DNA from: Micropterix aruncella
Taxonomy: Eukaryota > Arthropoda > Insecta > Lepidoptera > Micropterigidae
Length of the DNA stretch: 64,000 nucleotides
Assembly (NCBI GenBank): GCA_944548615.1
Contig: OX155960.1
Coordinates: forward strand, 26,765,833 to 26,829,832
Direction of reading: 5' to 3'
Shown here: one piece after another, positions 53,651-64,000 of the stretch
How positions within the stretch are numbered: position 1 is the first letter of the stretch
Layout of the letters: every line of letters begins with the position of its first letter
Made by a program: the position numbers and the translations under genes
Notes under the pieces: generated by a model
Told to the model about the DNA's origin: nothing
Databases searched by the model: none
Seen by the model: only the letters and a program-made list of their open reading frames with translations

Positions 53651-53968
53651 TAGGATTTTACTATGGTTAATGCGGTATTTATACAGTGTAGCAAACTCTT
53701 TTACATGGAAATGTCACCTCACTATATTTATCAGTCTGATTCCGTATCTGTAAATTATTTGTCTATATAAATAAGCGATATATAGTCATTTAAAGAAGCG
53801 TCGGCCTCGTCAAACACAACGCGTATTTAGCGCGCGTCAGAGCGCTACAGCGTAAATCTTGACGCCGCGTTATAGCGCCGATTTGTGTTATATTGGGACG
53901 GCATTATACTGTCAAACAGAGCGCGGGCGCTGGCAGTACGCGGCGTTCTGACGTCGCGCTAGAACGCT

Positions 53969-54160
53969 TTGACGCCGGGCGTTGTATTTGTTTACAAATT
54001 TCTTAGAAGTCCGACGCGTGAAAATACAAGCACCGTGACTGAAAAACTGATAGAATATGTTCGGAGACACCCAACCCTATATAATACGAATGATAATTCA
54101 TATAAAAACATGGCGGTAACATCAAAATTGTGGAAAGAAATTGGAAAAGAAATAATATGA
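53969..54160 (+). pseudogene. Harbinger MADF/Myb-like protein, N-terminal fragment
   Basis: Reads TEKLIEYVRRHPTLYNTNDN and SYKNMAVTSKLWKEIGKEI, a MADF domain (LI..V..HP.LY......YKN......W..I), which binds DNA in Harbinger elements. A stop follows at ATATGA, and a donor-like G|GTAAGT is at 54164. A one-base slip could have created the stop. Confidence 0.8.
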
Positions 54161-54225
54161 CTGGTAAGTAATTTATCAGTGTGTTTATTGATTATTAAAT
54201 ATTAAATAACATTTTTTCACGAATT

Positions 54226-54453
54226 TCATGTAATTCTTCGAATAAATCTTGCGACATACGAAAGTATATAAAAAAAACGATCTTCATGTGATGAAAGCTC
54301 CCGACACAAACGGTGATATTTTCCTAATTCCTTTCTCCTTTTATTAATAATGTCGTGTACCCATACTCTTTTTATCTGCGAACAAAGTAATAATTCTTCC
54401 ACATCTGAATTACTTGAATCACTTGACATCTCAACAATAAAGAAACTTTCCAA
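54226..54453 (-). pseudogene. HARBI1-like nuclease, N-terminal fragment
   Basis: The minus strand reads SNSDVEELLLCSQIKRVWVH, DIINKRRKELGKYHRLCREL and DRFFYILSYVARF. WVH.I...R...G.YH.L..EL....ERFF is the usual start of HARBI1-type transposases. It ends before any catalytic Asp. Confidence 0.8.
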
Positions 54454-54592
54454 AGACTTATCGATCTACGGTACGCTCTGTGTGCGTCAATATCTAGTCA
54501 ATTTCAGTGTGACATCCAAAGTACGCGACGTTAAAACGCGACGCTAGTTACGCTTAACGCGGCGCTAGGTACGCGTTCTGTTTGGCGAGGCC

Positions 54593-56855
54593 TTTATGGC
54601 GGCAGTTTAATTTATGTTGTAAAAATCTTCATATACATATTAACAACAATCTTCTGAGTTAAAGGATTATACTCCTAAACTGATTATACCGTGTTTTTCT
54701 TTCTTAACCGGTGTTAGTGCAAGTCGCCCTTATTTTAACCTGCATTCCTTTGTTTTCTAAGTACCACTATCATCCAGTTCATCATCAACCTGCATTGAGG
54801 AGTAAGTTATAACAGAAAAACTTCCCCTTGTGCATACACAGTTCTTATGTGGCTTATCCCGAGGTGTTCCGCGAGAGCCCATAATGACGTCACAAGACCG
54901 CGGACGAGCGAGCACGAAAATTACGTGTAATTATATACAAAAAAGGTATTTGCAGCAAGGTTTTGCCTTGTGCCATACGCGCTACTGCTGCGAAGCAACA
55001 GCTTTTTTTCATGCCCCGCTCTATACGTCGGCCAATGATTGGCCGCATCTCTAAGGTAGAAGCGAGTCGGGAACATGTATGGGAAAGAGCGAGAGAGTCA
55101 TAGGCAGTGGCCAACGTGTAGAGCGGGCATAAATTGGCTTCGTTAGACTCGCTAATCTCAATCCATTTCGAGAAGCCCTTTCGGTTGAAATCGATACATT
55201 CCTGAAAGTCATTAAAATTTGGCGTCGTAAACAATAATTAACGCGGCAGTAGAATCGTTAATGACCGTGGCGGACTTCGTCATTTGATTCCGCCATGGAG
55301 CTTCGTAGCTGGGGAAGCTTTCTGACGCGGAATGGCATTGGATGTTATCTCCCAAGATTCCTTAAAGTTATTCAAGAATATTCATCTTTTATTTGAAGGT
55401 GCTTCCGTTTTAGGTATTAAACAAACACTTTTAAACAATTACAGAATACATTGTTTTATTTCTATTTCAATATTACACTATTTAGGAATAACACAGTTTT
55501 TATTAATATTAAATTATTAATATTAGCAAATTTTTTTAAGGGTTATTATTTTCAGTTACATTATTTCTCGGTGTCTTTATGGGCGTACGTTCATATCGCC
55601 AAATATCGCAACTGACCAACGAACTCTGGTGATTTTAAATAAATAAATAAAATATTTATGGCGACTTTTACAATTAGATTTTTTCTGTTAGTACTATTTT
55701 AGTAGGTAAGTATGATTTCTGAGTTAAATAATAGAAATATCAAATTTTGGAAAATTAAATAACTTTGAATCTATATGGAATACACGGACAGTTATGTCCG
55801 ATCATTATTTATACTAAATCTATTCAACCAATTTTTACAAAACTTGACATATTATGTTATTTACATCGCCTTTTAAAAGTTTTATGTATCAAAAATTTCC
55901 ATACTCTACTGCAAAGCTTATGATCCTCAAAAGGTTAATATTCACCTCTACACATTTAGACAGAATCATCCAAGGAATAAAAATTAAGACTGCTTTACTG
56001 GGTTGGCTATAATCAGCCAAGTCGCACAATATAATATGAATACTAGCAATAACACGATTTAATAAAATTTTAATTTCACCTTTGCAACTCTTTCCTTTTT
56101 ATATTTTAAACGGCGGTGAAAGTAACATGTTCACATTTCTACAATTCCTCGTAGCGATTATACAGGTATATACCAGGCGCATAGTCATATCATAAAACAA
56201 CTAATTACCGTATCATGTATACATAATTCGGTTTGAAAATAATGTAAATAGTATAAATATATTATGTTTGTATAGTTTGGTGCTTGACGACGGACAGCAA
56301 TGTGATATTAGTAAATAATTACATATATTGTAACCGGAAGTAATTGGGTTTTGATTGTATTGGTAATACTGAATTACAAGTGCAATTTGAATGTTTACTC
56401 ATTCTATACAATATTTGGTAGATTTGTATCATGATTGATTTATAATTATGATGAGAAATTATCATCGAATGATAATCAAGATTTATCAATTTGGCAATAA
56501 AATTGAGTCGAGCCGTATAATATGAATATTTTCCAGCTTGTTTAGCGATCGTCGCAAAAAGAGAACAAGGAAAATGTGTATTTTTTCCGACGACATCCGA
56601 TGAGCGACGACCTTGACCGATCGCAAATCCCCCGTCGCAAATCAATCGCAAATTGATCACTCACAAGCAAGGCATCTCGATAAAATAATGTTCATAAAAA
56701 ACCCTCTCTCGCCTCTATAATAAATTATTAATTAGCTGTAGTTTTCCGCTTCTGCCGACAGTAAAAATTAAAATACATAATGTCAATATAATGCAATTAC
56801 GATATGCAGATAAAATGACTTGCATAAAAGAACTGTACGTTTCGTTTTCACGTTA
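54593..56855. other. no recognised gene
   Basis: Contains the MITE-like end at 54704-54723 and AATAAATAAATAAAAT at 55640, which could be a retroposon tail. Open frames (for example 54890-55234 minus, 56319-56660 minus) have no motif I recognise. Confidence 0.4.
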
Positions 56856-57199
56856 GAGCCGGTCAGCACGATGCGGTGCGGCGCCGCACCGCAAAAATTT
56901 CGCCGTATGGGCGTACACACGTACAGTGCACGGTGCGGCGCCGCAACGTTACTACGACGCCGCAGTGGGCGAATAGTCTTGTAGTTAACTGTACGTAGAA
57001 CTAGTGAAATGAGGTAGTCAATGAAAATATCTTCTTCGTTGGTACTCATTTTAAACACTTCGATTAAAAATCAACAAAAATATGTGAAAACAAATGAAAC
57101 AGGCAAGCATGTACCCTCCTGCGACTGCACTTAACAACAGCGGTGCCTCTCCGGCGCATATTACCGGTTTGCATGCGGTGCGGCGCCGGAACGCATTCT
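56856..57199. mobile_element. GC-rich MITE, right-truncated copy
   Basis: Starts GAGCCGGTCAGCACGATGCGG and follows 24159-24635 to about GGTGCGGCGCCGGAACGC, then stops. On the minus strand MSTNEEDIFIDYLISLVL is open, aligned codon for codon with the other copy. Confidence 0.8.
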
Positions 57200-57249
57200 A
57201 GTAGTAAATACCATTTCCAGACTGAAGTCTGTCTGTGTGTCTGTCTGTT

Positions 57250-58130
57250 TGGTAGCGAATGGTTTTGTGCAGCTTGGGCCATAAGCTCCATTTTGTTCTC
57301 GGATCGGCTCAATTCACGATTGGAGGATCCAGGCCTCACGGCTAAGGTGACGGGTTCGCCCGTTGTAGTCGATACCGCCCAACTGTGTGTCTGGCTGTCA
57401 CTGTGTATTCCTCCACAATATTCGTAGCTCATAACTTTATCCGATTGAGCTGAAATTTGGCATGCAGGCATCATTTGGCCAGAAGCCTCCACCTGCATCC
57501 CGGCGATATTGGACGATTTGCTCACCATTCGGCGACGCCAATCGATTGTGCACTCTTACTAATTGTTGAAGTAGTCTGGAGGCTATGGAAATATACTGTC
57601 TCCTAAGCAGCGGGGGTGGATATTGACCTGTCGCCACTCTTGAAATGACCATTAGGTTATCTGATCCTGAATTTAGAGCCGGGCAATTGATGCCTTTGGT
57701 CCGCGATAGACTCAAACTGAATCACCGCTGAAATACGGCAGGTAAAGGCCGCATAAGCGACTTCGGTCCCGTAACCAGTCGAGAGGAAGGAGGTATCCTA
57801 AAGGTTAATTCCAGACGGAGATATCCTACCTAAACTAGTAGCCAGGGGCCGAGGCAGCCTCACTGGGTTACCTTCCTAGTGCCTAGTTGTAAGGCGTTGG
57901 ACACTGGCGGGTTCGTGGGTTTGCTGGACGGTAGGTTTGTGCCCTCTTAAAGTCTTCTACGCTCATCCCACGGCTTGAAGAACGACCACATATCGTTATA
58001 CCAGCCTGGGGTAACTGGTTCGCCAGTTGTAGTCGACACCACCCAAATGTGTGTCTGTTTGTCTCGCTGTGTATTCTTCCTTTCTATCCGATTGAGCTGA
58101 AATTTGGCATGCAGGCATCATTTGGTCATG
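57250..58130 (+). repeat. copy 7 of the seven-locus family (dimer-like)
   Basis: Shares GCGAATGGTTTTGTGCAGC with copy 3. The end motif GTTCGCCCGTTGTAGTCGA occurs at 57354 and, slightly changed, at 58019, a step of about 665 bp. Each is followed by TGTGTGTCTG words and CCGATTGAGCTGAAATTTGG, so two successive units are present. Confidence 0.85.
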
Positions 58131-59497
58131 GCAAGAGTTAAAAAGATTGTGATTGAAATGGGTCCACCAGACGACGCGCCAGCCATACTTAAATCTCGAA
58201 ATATTGTACTTAGAGACTTACAATTCCGTACACAGATGCCTTGTTGGGCCGAAATAACATTTTGAAATTTTAGTTGGAATATCACATGTACGAACGACAC
58301 AAATAATGTTTAAAGTCCGCCGTACGTGTGTATGGGGGAATCAAATATTAAAATTTTTGGCGTCGCGTTCAAAATTTAAAACTTCATTGCGTTCCTCGCT
58401 CGCTTCATTGCTCGCTCGGAATTCGAATGTTACGGAGACGCGCGCTTGCAATTCGATTTTTAAATTGAATGACATGACGTTCTTGGCTAATTGCCAGGAA
58501 ATTCTTGGGGTGACAACCGTTTTTTTTTCCTTCCAGTAAGTAATTTTCCTACCGCTGTCATCGAGTCGTTCGCTGGCCTTCCTCTTTCTGCCTCCCCTTC
58601 CTCCTCCTCTAACATCCCGCTCTCACTACTTCGGACTCTTTTTATCTTCTAGTTCCTTATCAATTTAGACGGGTCGACCTGAGTGCCATTGACACATTTC
58701 ACGCGGATGATTGCGATCTTCGATATTCGCGTTTTTTCGAATTTATAAGCTGATTTCTGAATTCGAGAGGTGAATGAAATGGACCGGAAAGTGTATAACA
58801 ATGGTAAACCTAAAATTCAGAAACAACTTTTTTCTGAAGTATTTAATTTAAAAAGTTTGAATAAGGTGACGAAAAAATTAAGGATATTTAGAAAAAATAA
58901 TACTTAAACGACATCATTTGTGAGATAAGGTAGCCAAAAGAATGATTTTTAAATTATTGTTTTTTTTTGTGCCTCTATAACTTAAACACTACTAAAAAGA
59001 TTTAGATTCAGTTTTCACTTTTGGATTATGTCTTGGAGGAAAACTGAAGATTGACTGAAGATTGAGTTTCGGAGACTGATAATCTTTTCTTGGCACAAAT
59101 GATATGGCATATTTGGATTTTCACGAGTAGGTACTTTCCTTTAAAAAATATGAGGGTAATTATATACCTTTCAAACCATCATTTTTTCCCTATTTCCACG
59201 AACATTCGAATTTGGTAGATGTACATTAATATTAGATTCATAATCAGCTCCTCCGAATTAACTGGTCGGAAGCCAGCCTTCTCGCACAAGAAACTGCGCC
59301 GCAACTTTTTGGACGATTTTTTTAGATAAATACTAACAATATCGTTTTTTCATGGATTCCCTAGTGTTACCTAATAATTAATCTTGTTAGTCATGGATAT
59401 TATTTATTTATATCTTATATATGGGGGCCAGCCGAAAGGGCTACGCGCGGATCTGTCAAACGATGCAAAATGTCATATATACCCTCATATATACATA
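58131..59497. other. no recognised feature
   Basis: A patch with GC-richer Cys/Ser frames at 58300-58540 shows no recognised motif. A pyrimidine-rich stretch is at 58560-58650. Confidence 0.4.
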
Positions 59498-60245
59498 CTA
59501 GCTGACCCGTGCCCACTTCGTTGGGCGGTAAAGCTTTTTACTTGTGATGAAATTATGAGTGTGGTTTGGTTAGTACTGAGTGCTATGATTTATTTCCTGA
59601 CTGCCAAAAGAAGGGTTATATTTTTACTGCATATGTATGTATGTATTTGCATGCCAATTTGACTATATTACCGTTATTTGTGAGTGTCTTCTTGTGAGTG
59701 TCTTATTTGTGAGTGTCTTATCTCTTTAACCATTTATGCAGTAAAAGTGAAATTATATGCAGTAAGAGGGAAAAGTCTTTTGTATTAAACACTTGAGACG
59801 ATAAATTTACTTATTTTGATATGAATTCATAATTGTTGATAATATGACCAATAAACATGACCTAACGATTTAAATATTTTTTTTAATATAAAAAACTACT
59901 TTTTGTGACTTAAATATAAAAGTTAGACATAATTATATGCTGTCGCTGATTTTTTTGTAGGCATTATCAAGCTCTACAACTTTTCTCTAGAACTTAATCA
60001 TATATCTCTCATCGTTAAGGCAGCGTTCGTTAGAAACGTTTTCGTTCGACCGTTTTTTCCGACTTACTTTGGAAATACGATTACCACGAAAAAGTCTTTT
60101 CATTTTTCGGAATAATATATAGCCTATGACACTCACAAATAACGTGGCTTTCTATTGGTAATAGAATTTTCAAAATCGATTCAGTAGATCCAGAGATTAC
60201 TTCCTACAACGTCACAAACTTTACCTCTTTATAATATTTGTATAG
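59498..60245 (+). mobile_element. retroposon 3' end, ACTAGCTGACCCGTGCCC type
   Basis: Starts ACTAGCTGACCCGTGCCCAC and ends TTTATAATATTTGTATAGATAG, with TTCAAAATCGATTCAGTAG before the tail. This arrangement is typical of widespread insect RTE-like 3' ends. AT-repeat at 60257-60310 follows. Confidence 0.65.
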
Positions 60246-60331
60246 ATAGACATACGTATACATATAATAATATTATATATAACATAATAATAGATATATA
60301 TATATATAATCTAAACTTTAATAAAAAAAAC

Positions 60332-60712
60332 TGACTCCAACTTCTTTATAAGTGCAGCAGCCATGTCATGACGAAACTTAGAACGGGCTATCATAACTGA
60401 ATGCGTATACAAAATTTCGTGTCTGTACTGTTGACCGTTGAGGAGTCCCCTCGTCGGGACCCAACCCTGGGTGTAGAATCAGATCATGCTTACCAAACAA
60501 AATGCATTGTCATCGGAACTGAACCAACATGTAAATTTTCAATTTCATATGATAATATTTGAGGAGCTTCCTTTATTCCCCATGGAACCCATCAACAAAA
60601 CAGGATTTTGATAAAAATGGGACCAATCTGGAAGTATATCCTTACAAATAAATAAATAATTTTCCAAATCGGTACTTAAATGACGGTAACTCCTTATATT
60701 AAAGTGGGTTAA
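60332..60712 (+). mobile_element. MITE, second copy of the 36.6-kb element
   Basis: GCAGCAGCCATGTCATGACG, CTGTTGACCGTTGAGGAG and AACATGTAAATTTT match 36600-36800. Ends are more eroded than at 36576-37010. Confidence 0.75.
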
Positions 60713-61387
60713 AAAGAAGTGGCTTCGCGTACAATTCATGTAATATATATATGTCGATTTTGCCAATGTTGCAGGTATTACCGAAGTATGTGCTCAAAGT
60801 TAATCACGAAATGGAAGGGGAGGCTAAAGAAAGGTGCTGCTTTTTGCGTAAGATCCGTTTGGAACCGATTTAGGAACCATTGGACCTTTAAATGTGCTCA
60901 ATCTTAGTTCAAACATTTTATTAATTCCCTTCTTGACTACATCAGCTGCTTTCAGATGACTTATTTTGAGGGGAAGAGAGTCATATTAGAAAAACTCTAC
61001 TCTCTCTACATTCCTTGAAACTTAATAAAATTCGACCCTTTCCTCGCCGACCGTTGCGTGCGCGGTTTTAGATTTTCAATCCCGTTAGAACCACCGCCTG
61101 CGATAATAATTTATCGCGGACCTTGGAATTTCCACCTTTTCTAAAAGGGAATTGGATTGGCTGAAAATCGCATTTACATTCAGATATTTAAATATGCTAA
61201 TTTCGACTGCCAGCGCTCCTCTTTCAGCAGCCGAAGAAAAGGGGAATATTTCAGGATTTTTCCGTTTGATAAGAGGAGGCGGCAAGCTAGCGAGCCGCTC
61301 TCGCTGTGATGATTACGTATTTTTTTAAAAAGGCATTTTTTTATCTTTCGTATTGTTTGGTCTATTATTTCAAATAAATTATAACAT
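60713..61387. other. no recognised feature
   Basis: No coding similarity; GC slightly raised at 61030-61300. Confidence 0.4.
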
Positions 61388-61612
61388 ACTAGCTGCGCCC
61401 AGCGGTTTCACCCGCGTGGTGATGGAAAATTGTGATAATGATGATAGAAAACCATATATATTTATAAATTATAGCCTATGTGTTATTCTGATGTGTAAGC
61501 TATGTTATTGTAAAGTTTCATCAAAATCCATTCAGTAGTTTTTGCGTGAAAGAGTAACAAACATCCATACATACATGCAAACTTTCGCGTTTATAATATT
61601 AGTACGATTATA
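61388..61612 (+). mobile_element. retroposon 3' end, second copy
   Basis: Near-identical to 24857-25076, starting ACTAGCTGCGCCCAGCGG. Confidence 0.85.
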
Positions 61613-61699
61613 GTAGGATAGTAATATAGAATTTAAATTTCGAATGTCAATTTCTTAGATTTTTTTCCTACTTACTTGACAGTTATCGTTATATTTTAG

Positions 61700-61863
61700 A
61701 TAATTCACGCTATATCTTTATAAATTATAGCCTATGTGTTATTCTGATGTGTAAGCTATATTATTGTAAAGTTTCATCAAAATCCATTCAGTAGTTTTTC
61801 CGTGAAAGAGTAACAAACATCCATACATACATACAAACTTTCGCGTTTATAATATTAGTAGGA
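61700..61863 (+). mobile_element. retroposon 3' end, 5'-truncated third copy
   Basis: Matches the last ~155 bp of the preceding copy (from TATCTTTATAAATTATAGCC to ATTAGTAGGAT). Same orientation, 90 bases further on. Confidence 0.85.
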
Positions 61864-63184
61864 TATTATAACATACTCACATTTCTGACCAAAAGCTTAT
61901 AATTGACTAAGTAAGCATTGAATTGTTCTAAGGCAGACACTTTCACGGGGTACATCTAATAACGTTGTAACCACGATGTAAACTTTGGGGAATAACAAAC
62001 ATGGTATTATTTCGGATAATTTTACTTAAAAAGAACAACCTAAATTCGCAAAAAAAGCACCCAAGAAAAAAAGCAAAAACATTGTAACCAAGGAGGGAGG
62101 AACATTTTATTACTATAATTATTCATCTTCAGAATATGGGTTACAGCATTGTTGTTCCATGCTTACTTTTTAAAAAATCTTTCTTTTTTATAACATGTTT
62201 TATATCGCAATAAACATCGTATAACCATTTTTCATACACTAATTCACAATAATATTATTGCCTAAAAGTCACTAGTGATAAATGCAATATTAACACGATA
62301 CATTCCGTTATGATAATAAACGCACCTAAAAAGAAGTCATACAAAACTGGTTACAACGTTGTTCCACATACCAAAATAGGATCCTATTCTATTGGCACGT
62401 TTTGTCATCTCCTAGATAAAGTGGAAAGATCATAAACATAATGCATAAACGCTTATTCTACGATTTTTTCATTTATTAAACTGTTAGAACCTATCTAATG
62501 CGCTCAATAAAACACCACGTTTGCCTGGCGCCATATTGCAACGTTTTTTTACGAATCCGTCAATTATTTAGAGGCTAGTATTGCCATTACGGAACTTTTA
62601 TCGTTTTTTTTACCTTTTTGGTCTGTGTGGGGGTTTTTAGAACACTATTCCATTCAAAGTTTAGCATAATATTCACGGATACAACGTTATTAGGGAGAAC
62701 CATTCAATTATGAAATATTAATTATTTAATTCAAATAATAATAATGTTATCGTGGAAAATGAAACAATTTATTGTCGTCCAAATAATTTAAAAATAATAA
62801 TGTCTCTCTTTCTCTCTTCTCCCTCTCGAGAGCGACCGAGATGGCGAATCTCATTCGTTTCCGTTTCATAATAATAGGGAATAACGCAATCTCGAGGCGC
62901 TCTGAAGAGACCCAGAAATAGAGTAGAAAGGAGAAAGGAGCGGGGGCTAGTTTCCAGACCGACGGGAAACAGAGGGTGAATTATTAAAGTCCCTACAAAC
63001 CGGCGGCAAACAAACTCCTGCATCATTTAGCCGGTCGGAAAAGGAAATAGAAAATTAAATCTCATTATGTGTTAATTTCACTTACTACAGTAAATGGATG
63101 AGATTTCATTGTATTTTTAAGAAGTTCTCTCTTTCTCTGAGTGCAGTTTTATGCGGCCTTTAGTAATTATATAAAATTGGTGAG
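61864..63184. other. no recognised gene; ACAACGTTGTTCC-type words
   Basis: ACAACGTTGTTCC, ACGTTGTAACC and similar words recur at 61960-62680, possibly eroded inverted repeats of an element. No coding similarity. Confidence 0.35.
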
Positions 63185-63400
63185 GATTTATATATTTTAT
63201 TTATTTTTATTTATTTATTTAAAGTAATGCGCATTTTTTAAAACTACAGTACATTACATATTATCATTAGAGGCTCCGTTGTAAATAGTAGCAAAAAAGA
63301 GAGTACCGCAGCCCAGTCCATCTTTAGATCAACGCTGCCTAACTAGGCCTAGGCCCGTACTAAGGCAAGCGTACCAAGAAAATAGTGGCTTGTGCATACT
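63185..63400 (-). mobile_element. LINE 3' end, minus copy with TAAA tail
   Basis: GCCTAACTAGGCCTAGGCCCG is the reverse of the family word near 5575 and 15888. On the minus strand it leads to an AAATAAATAAATAAAAATAAAT tail at 63190-63225. AT-rich sequence with no recognised feature continues to the window end. Confidence 0.6.
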
Positions 63401-64000
63401 TTAAACTACATATGTTAAATGAGAAAAAATATATAAAAATAGTATCTAATAATATTAGGACTTAACTTACGGCAATAAACAATGTATGTAGAAATTAGTC
63501 ATTATTCTAAAAACTAGGTCATTGATATGTCAATGCGTCTGTCAGTCTGTCAGTCTGCAAATTATATTTGTAAAATACCTATCATAAAACACAATAAAAT
63601 TAATTTCAATAACAAGAAAAAGGTAAATAATAAATAGGAATTGCAATGAATAGTGAAATAATCAAATTGAAATAATTATAGATGGAAAAAGGAATTTTAA
63701 TAAATAGTCAAAAACTCAAATTGAAATGGTCAGAGGATTATCAAATTGAAATAGTAAATTATACATAAAATGTGCATATTACTAGTTATAATACAATTTT
63801 GAATGTAATCGAATTAAAAATTAATATAAATAATTATAAAGACCCACCAACAGCGATAAAAAAAAATAAAAAAACAATAATAATAATTAAATAAATCTAC
63901 ATAATAGGGTCAAAAATTTGGTGGCTGACATGCCGACCTTCATTCATGAGCCACCTGTGACATCGTTTTTTGAATTGGCCTTTATCGTGTATGTTCCTTA

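Larger units (their letters stand above)
53803..54592. mobile_element. PIF/Harbinger element, internally deleted
   Basis: Inverted ends GGCCTCGTCAAACACAACGC and, reversed, GGCCTCGCCAAACAGAACGC, about 45 bp with GCG-rich subterminal sequence. Inside are two convergent gene fragments, the MADF protein (53969-54160, +) and the nuclease N-terminus (54226-54453, -), the standard Harbinger gene pair. The catalytic DDE part is deleted. A 3-bp target duplication was not evident. Confidence 0.85.

Noticed and set aside
57064..57528. 154-codon minus-strand frame
   Set aside because: Joins the truncated GC-rich MITE to repeat copy 7, so it crosses an element border.

Overview
This is a repeat-dense nuclear window from an arthropod, most likely a moth or butterfly. 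Three things point there: AT-rich sequence with long introns; several dispersed repeats of types I know from lepidopteran genomes (short elements ending near GAAGTCGGTTAAAAA, and retroposon 3' ends of the form ACTAGCTGCGCCCAGCGG ... TTTATAATATTAGTAGGAT); and a REL-endonuclease non-LTR retrotransposon resembling R2/R4-type insect elements. No bacterial operons, rRNA genes or CRISPR arrays were seen. The assignment to Lepidoptera is inference.

Host genes are few. At the left edge, four spliced exons (1-39, 1216-1308, 2021-2100, 5664-5743, + strand) encode the C-terminus of an arginine/glycine-rich, probably RNA-binding protein. Near 30.8 kb a first coding exon (30819-30924, +) encodes a signal peptide and ends at a splice donor; its GC-richer upstream stretch is the likely promoter and 5' UTR. 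The rest of that gene was not found.

Most of the window is transposable elements in nested layers. (1) 2.4-5.1 kb: Jockey-like reverse-transcriptase remnants broken up by TTAA-flanked miniature elements. (2) 8.0-12.4 kb: a 3' fragment of the R2-like family, a mariner split by a SINE-like insert, and an 852-bp hAT remnant with a perfect 8-bp target duplication. (3) 13.5-22.3 kb: a dispersed repeat apparently split by a 4.4-kb TA-flanked element (termini CACTCAG/CTGAGTG), then by a SINE-like repeat that itself carries an open 1075-codon R2/R4-like retrotransposon. A second copy of the SINE-like repeat at 9480-9866 lacks the retrotransposon and serves as the empty site. (4) 23.5-27.6 kb: one old LINE cut by a GC-rich MITE, other repeats and a hAT element. 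(5) 31-41 kb: short tandem families, a TA-flanked MITE and LINE remnants. (6) 43-64 kb: more LINE tails, MITEs and a PIF/Harbinger remnant keeping parts of both its genes.

A mid-repetitive family of roughly 590-660 bp occurs at seven separate places (2.4, 25.7, 39.3, 49.7, 50.3, 52.6 and 57.3 kb), always in the same orientation and twice as tandem dimers. I could not assign it to a known class. With the R2-like filled/empty pair and the 4.4-kb CACTCAG element, it is the part most worth further analysis. All coordinates, translations and alignments were made by eye; repeat borders are approximate unless a target duplication is stated.
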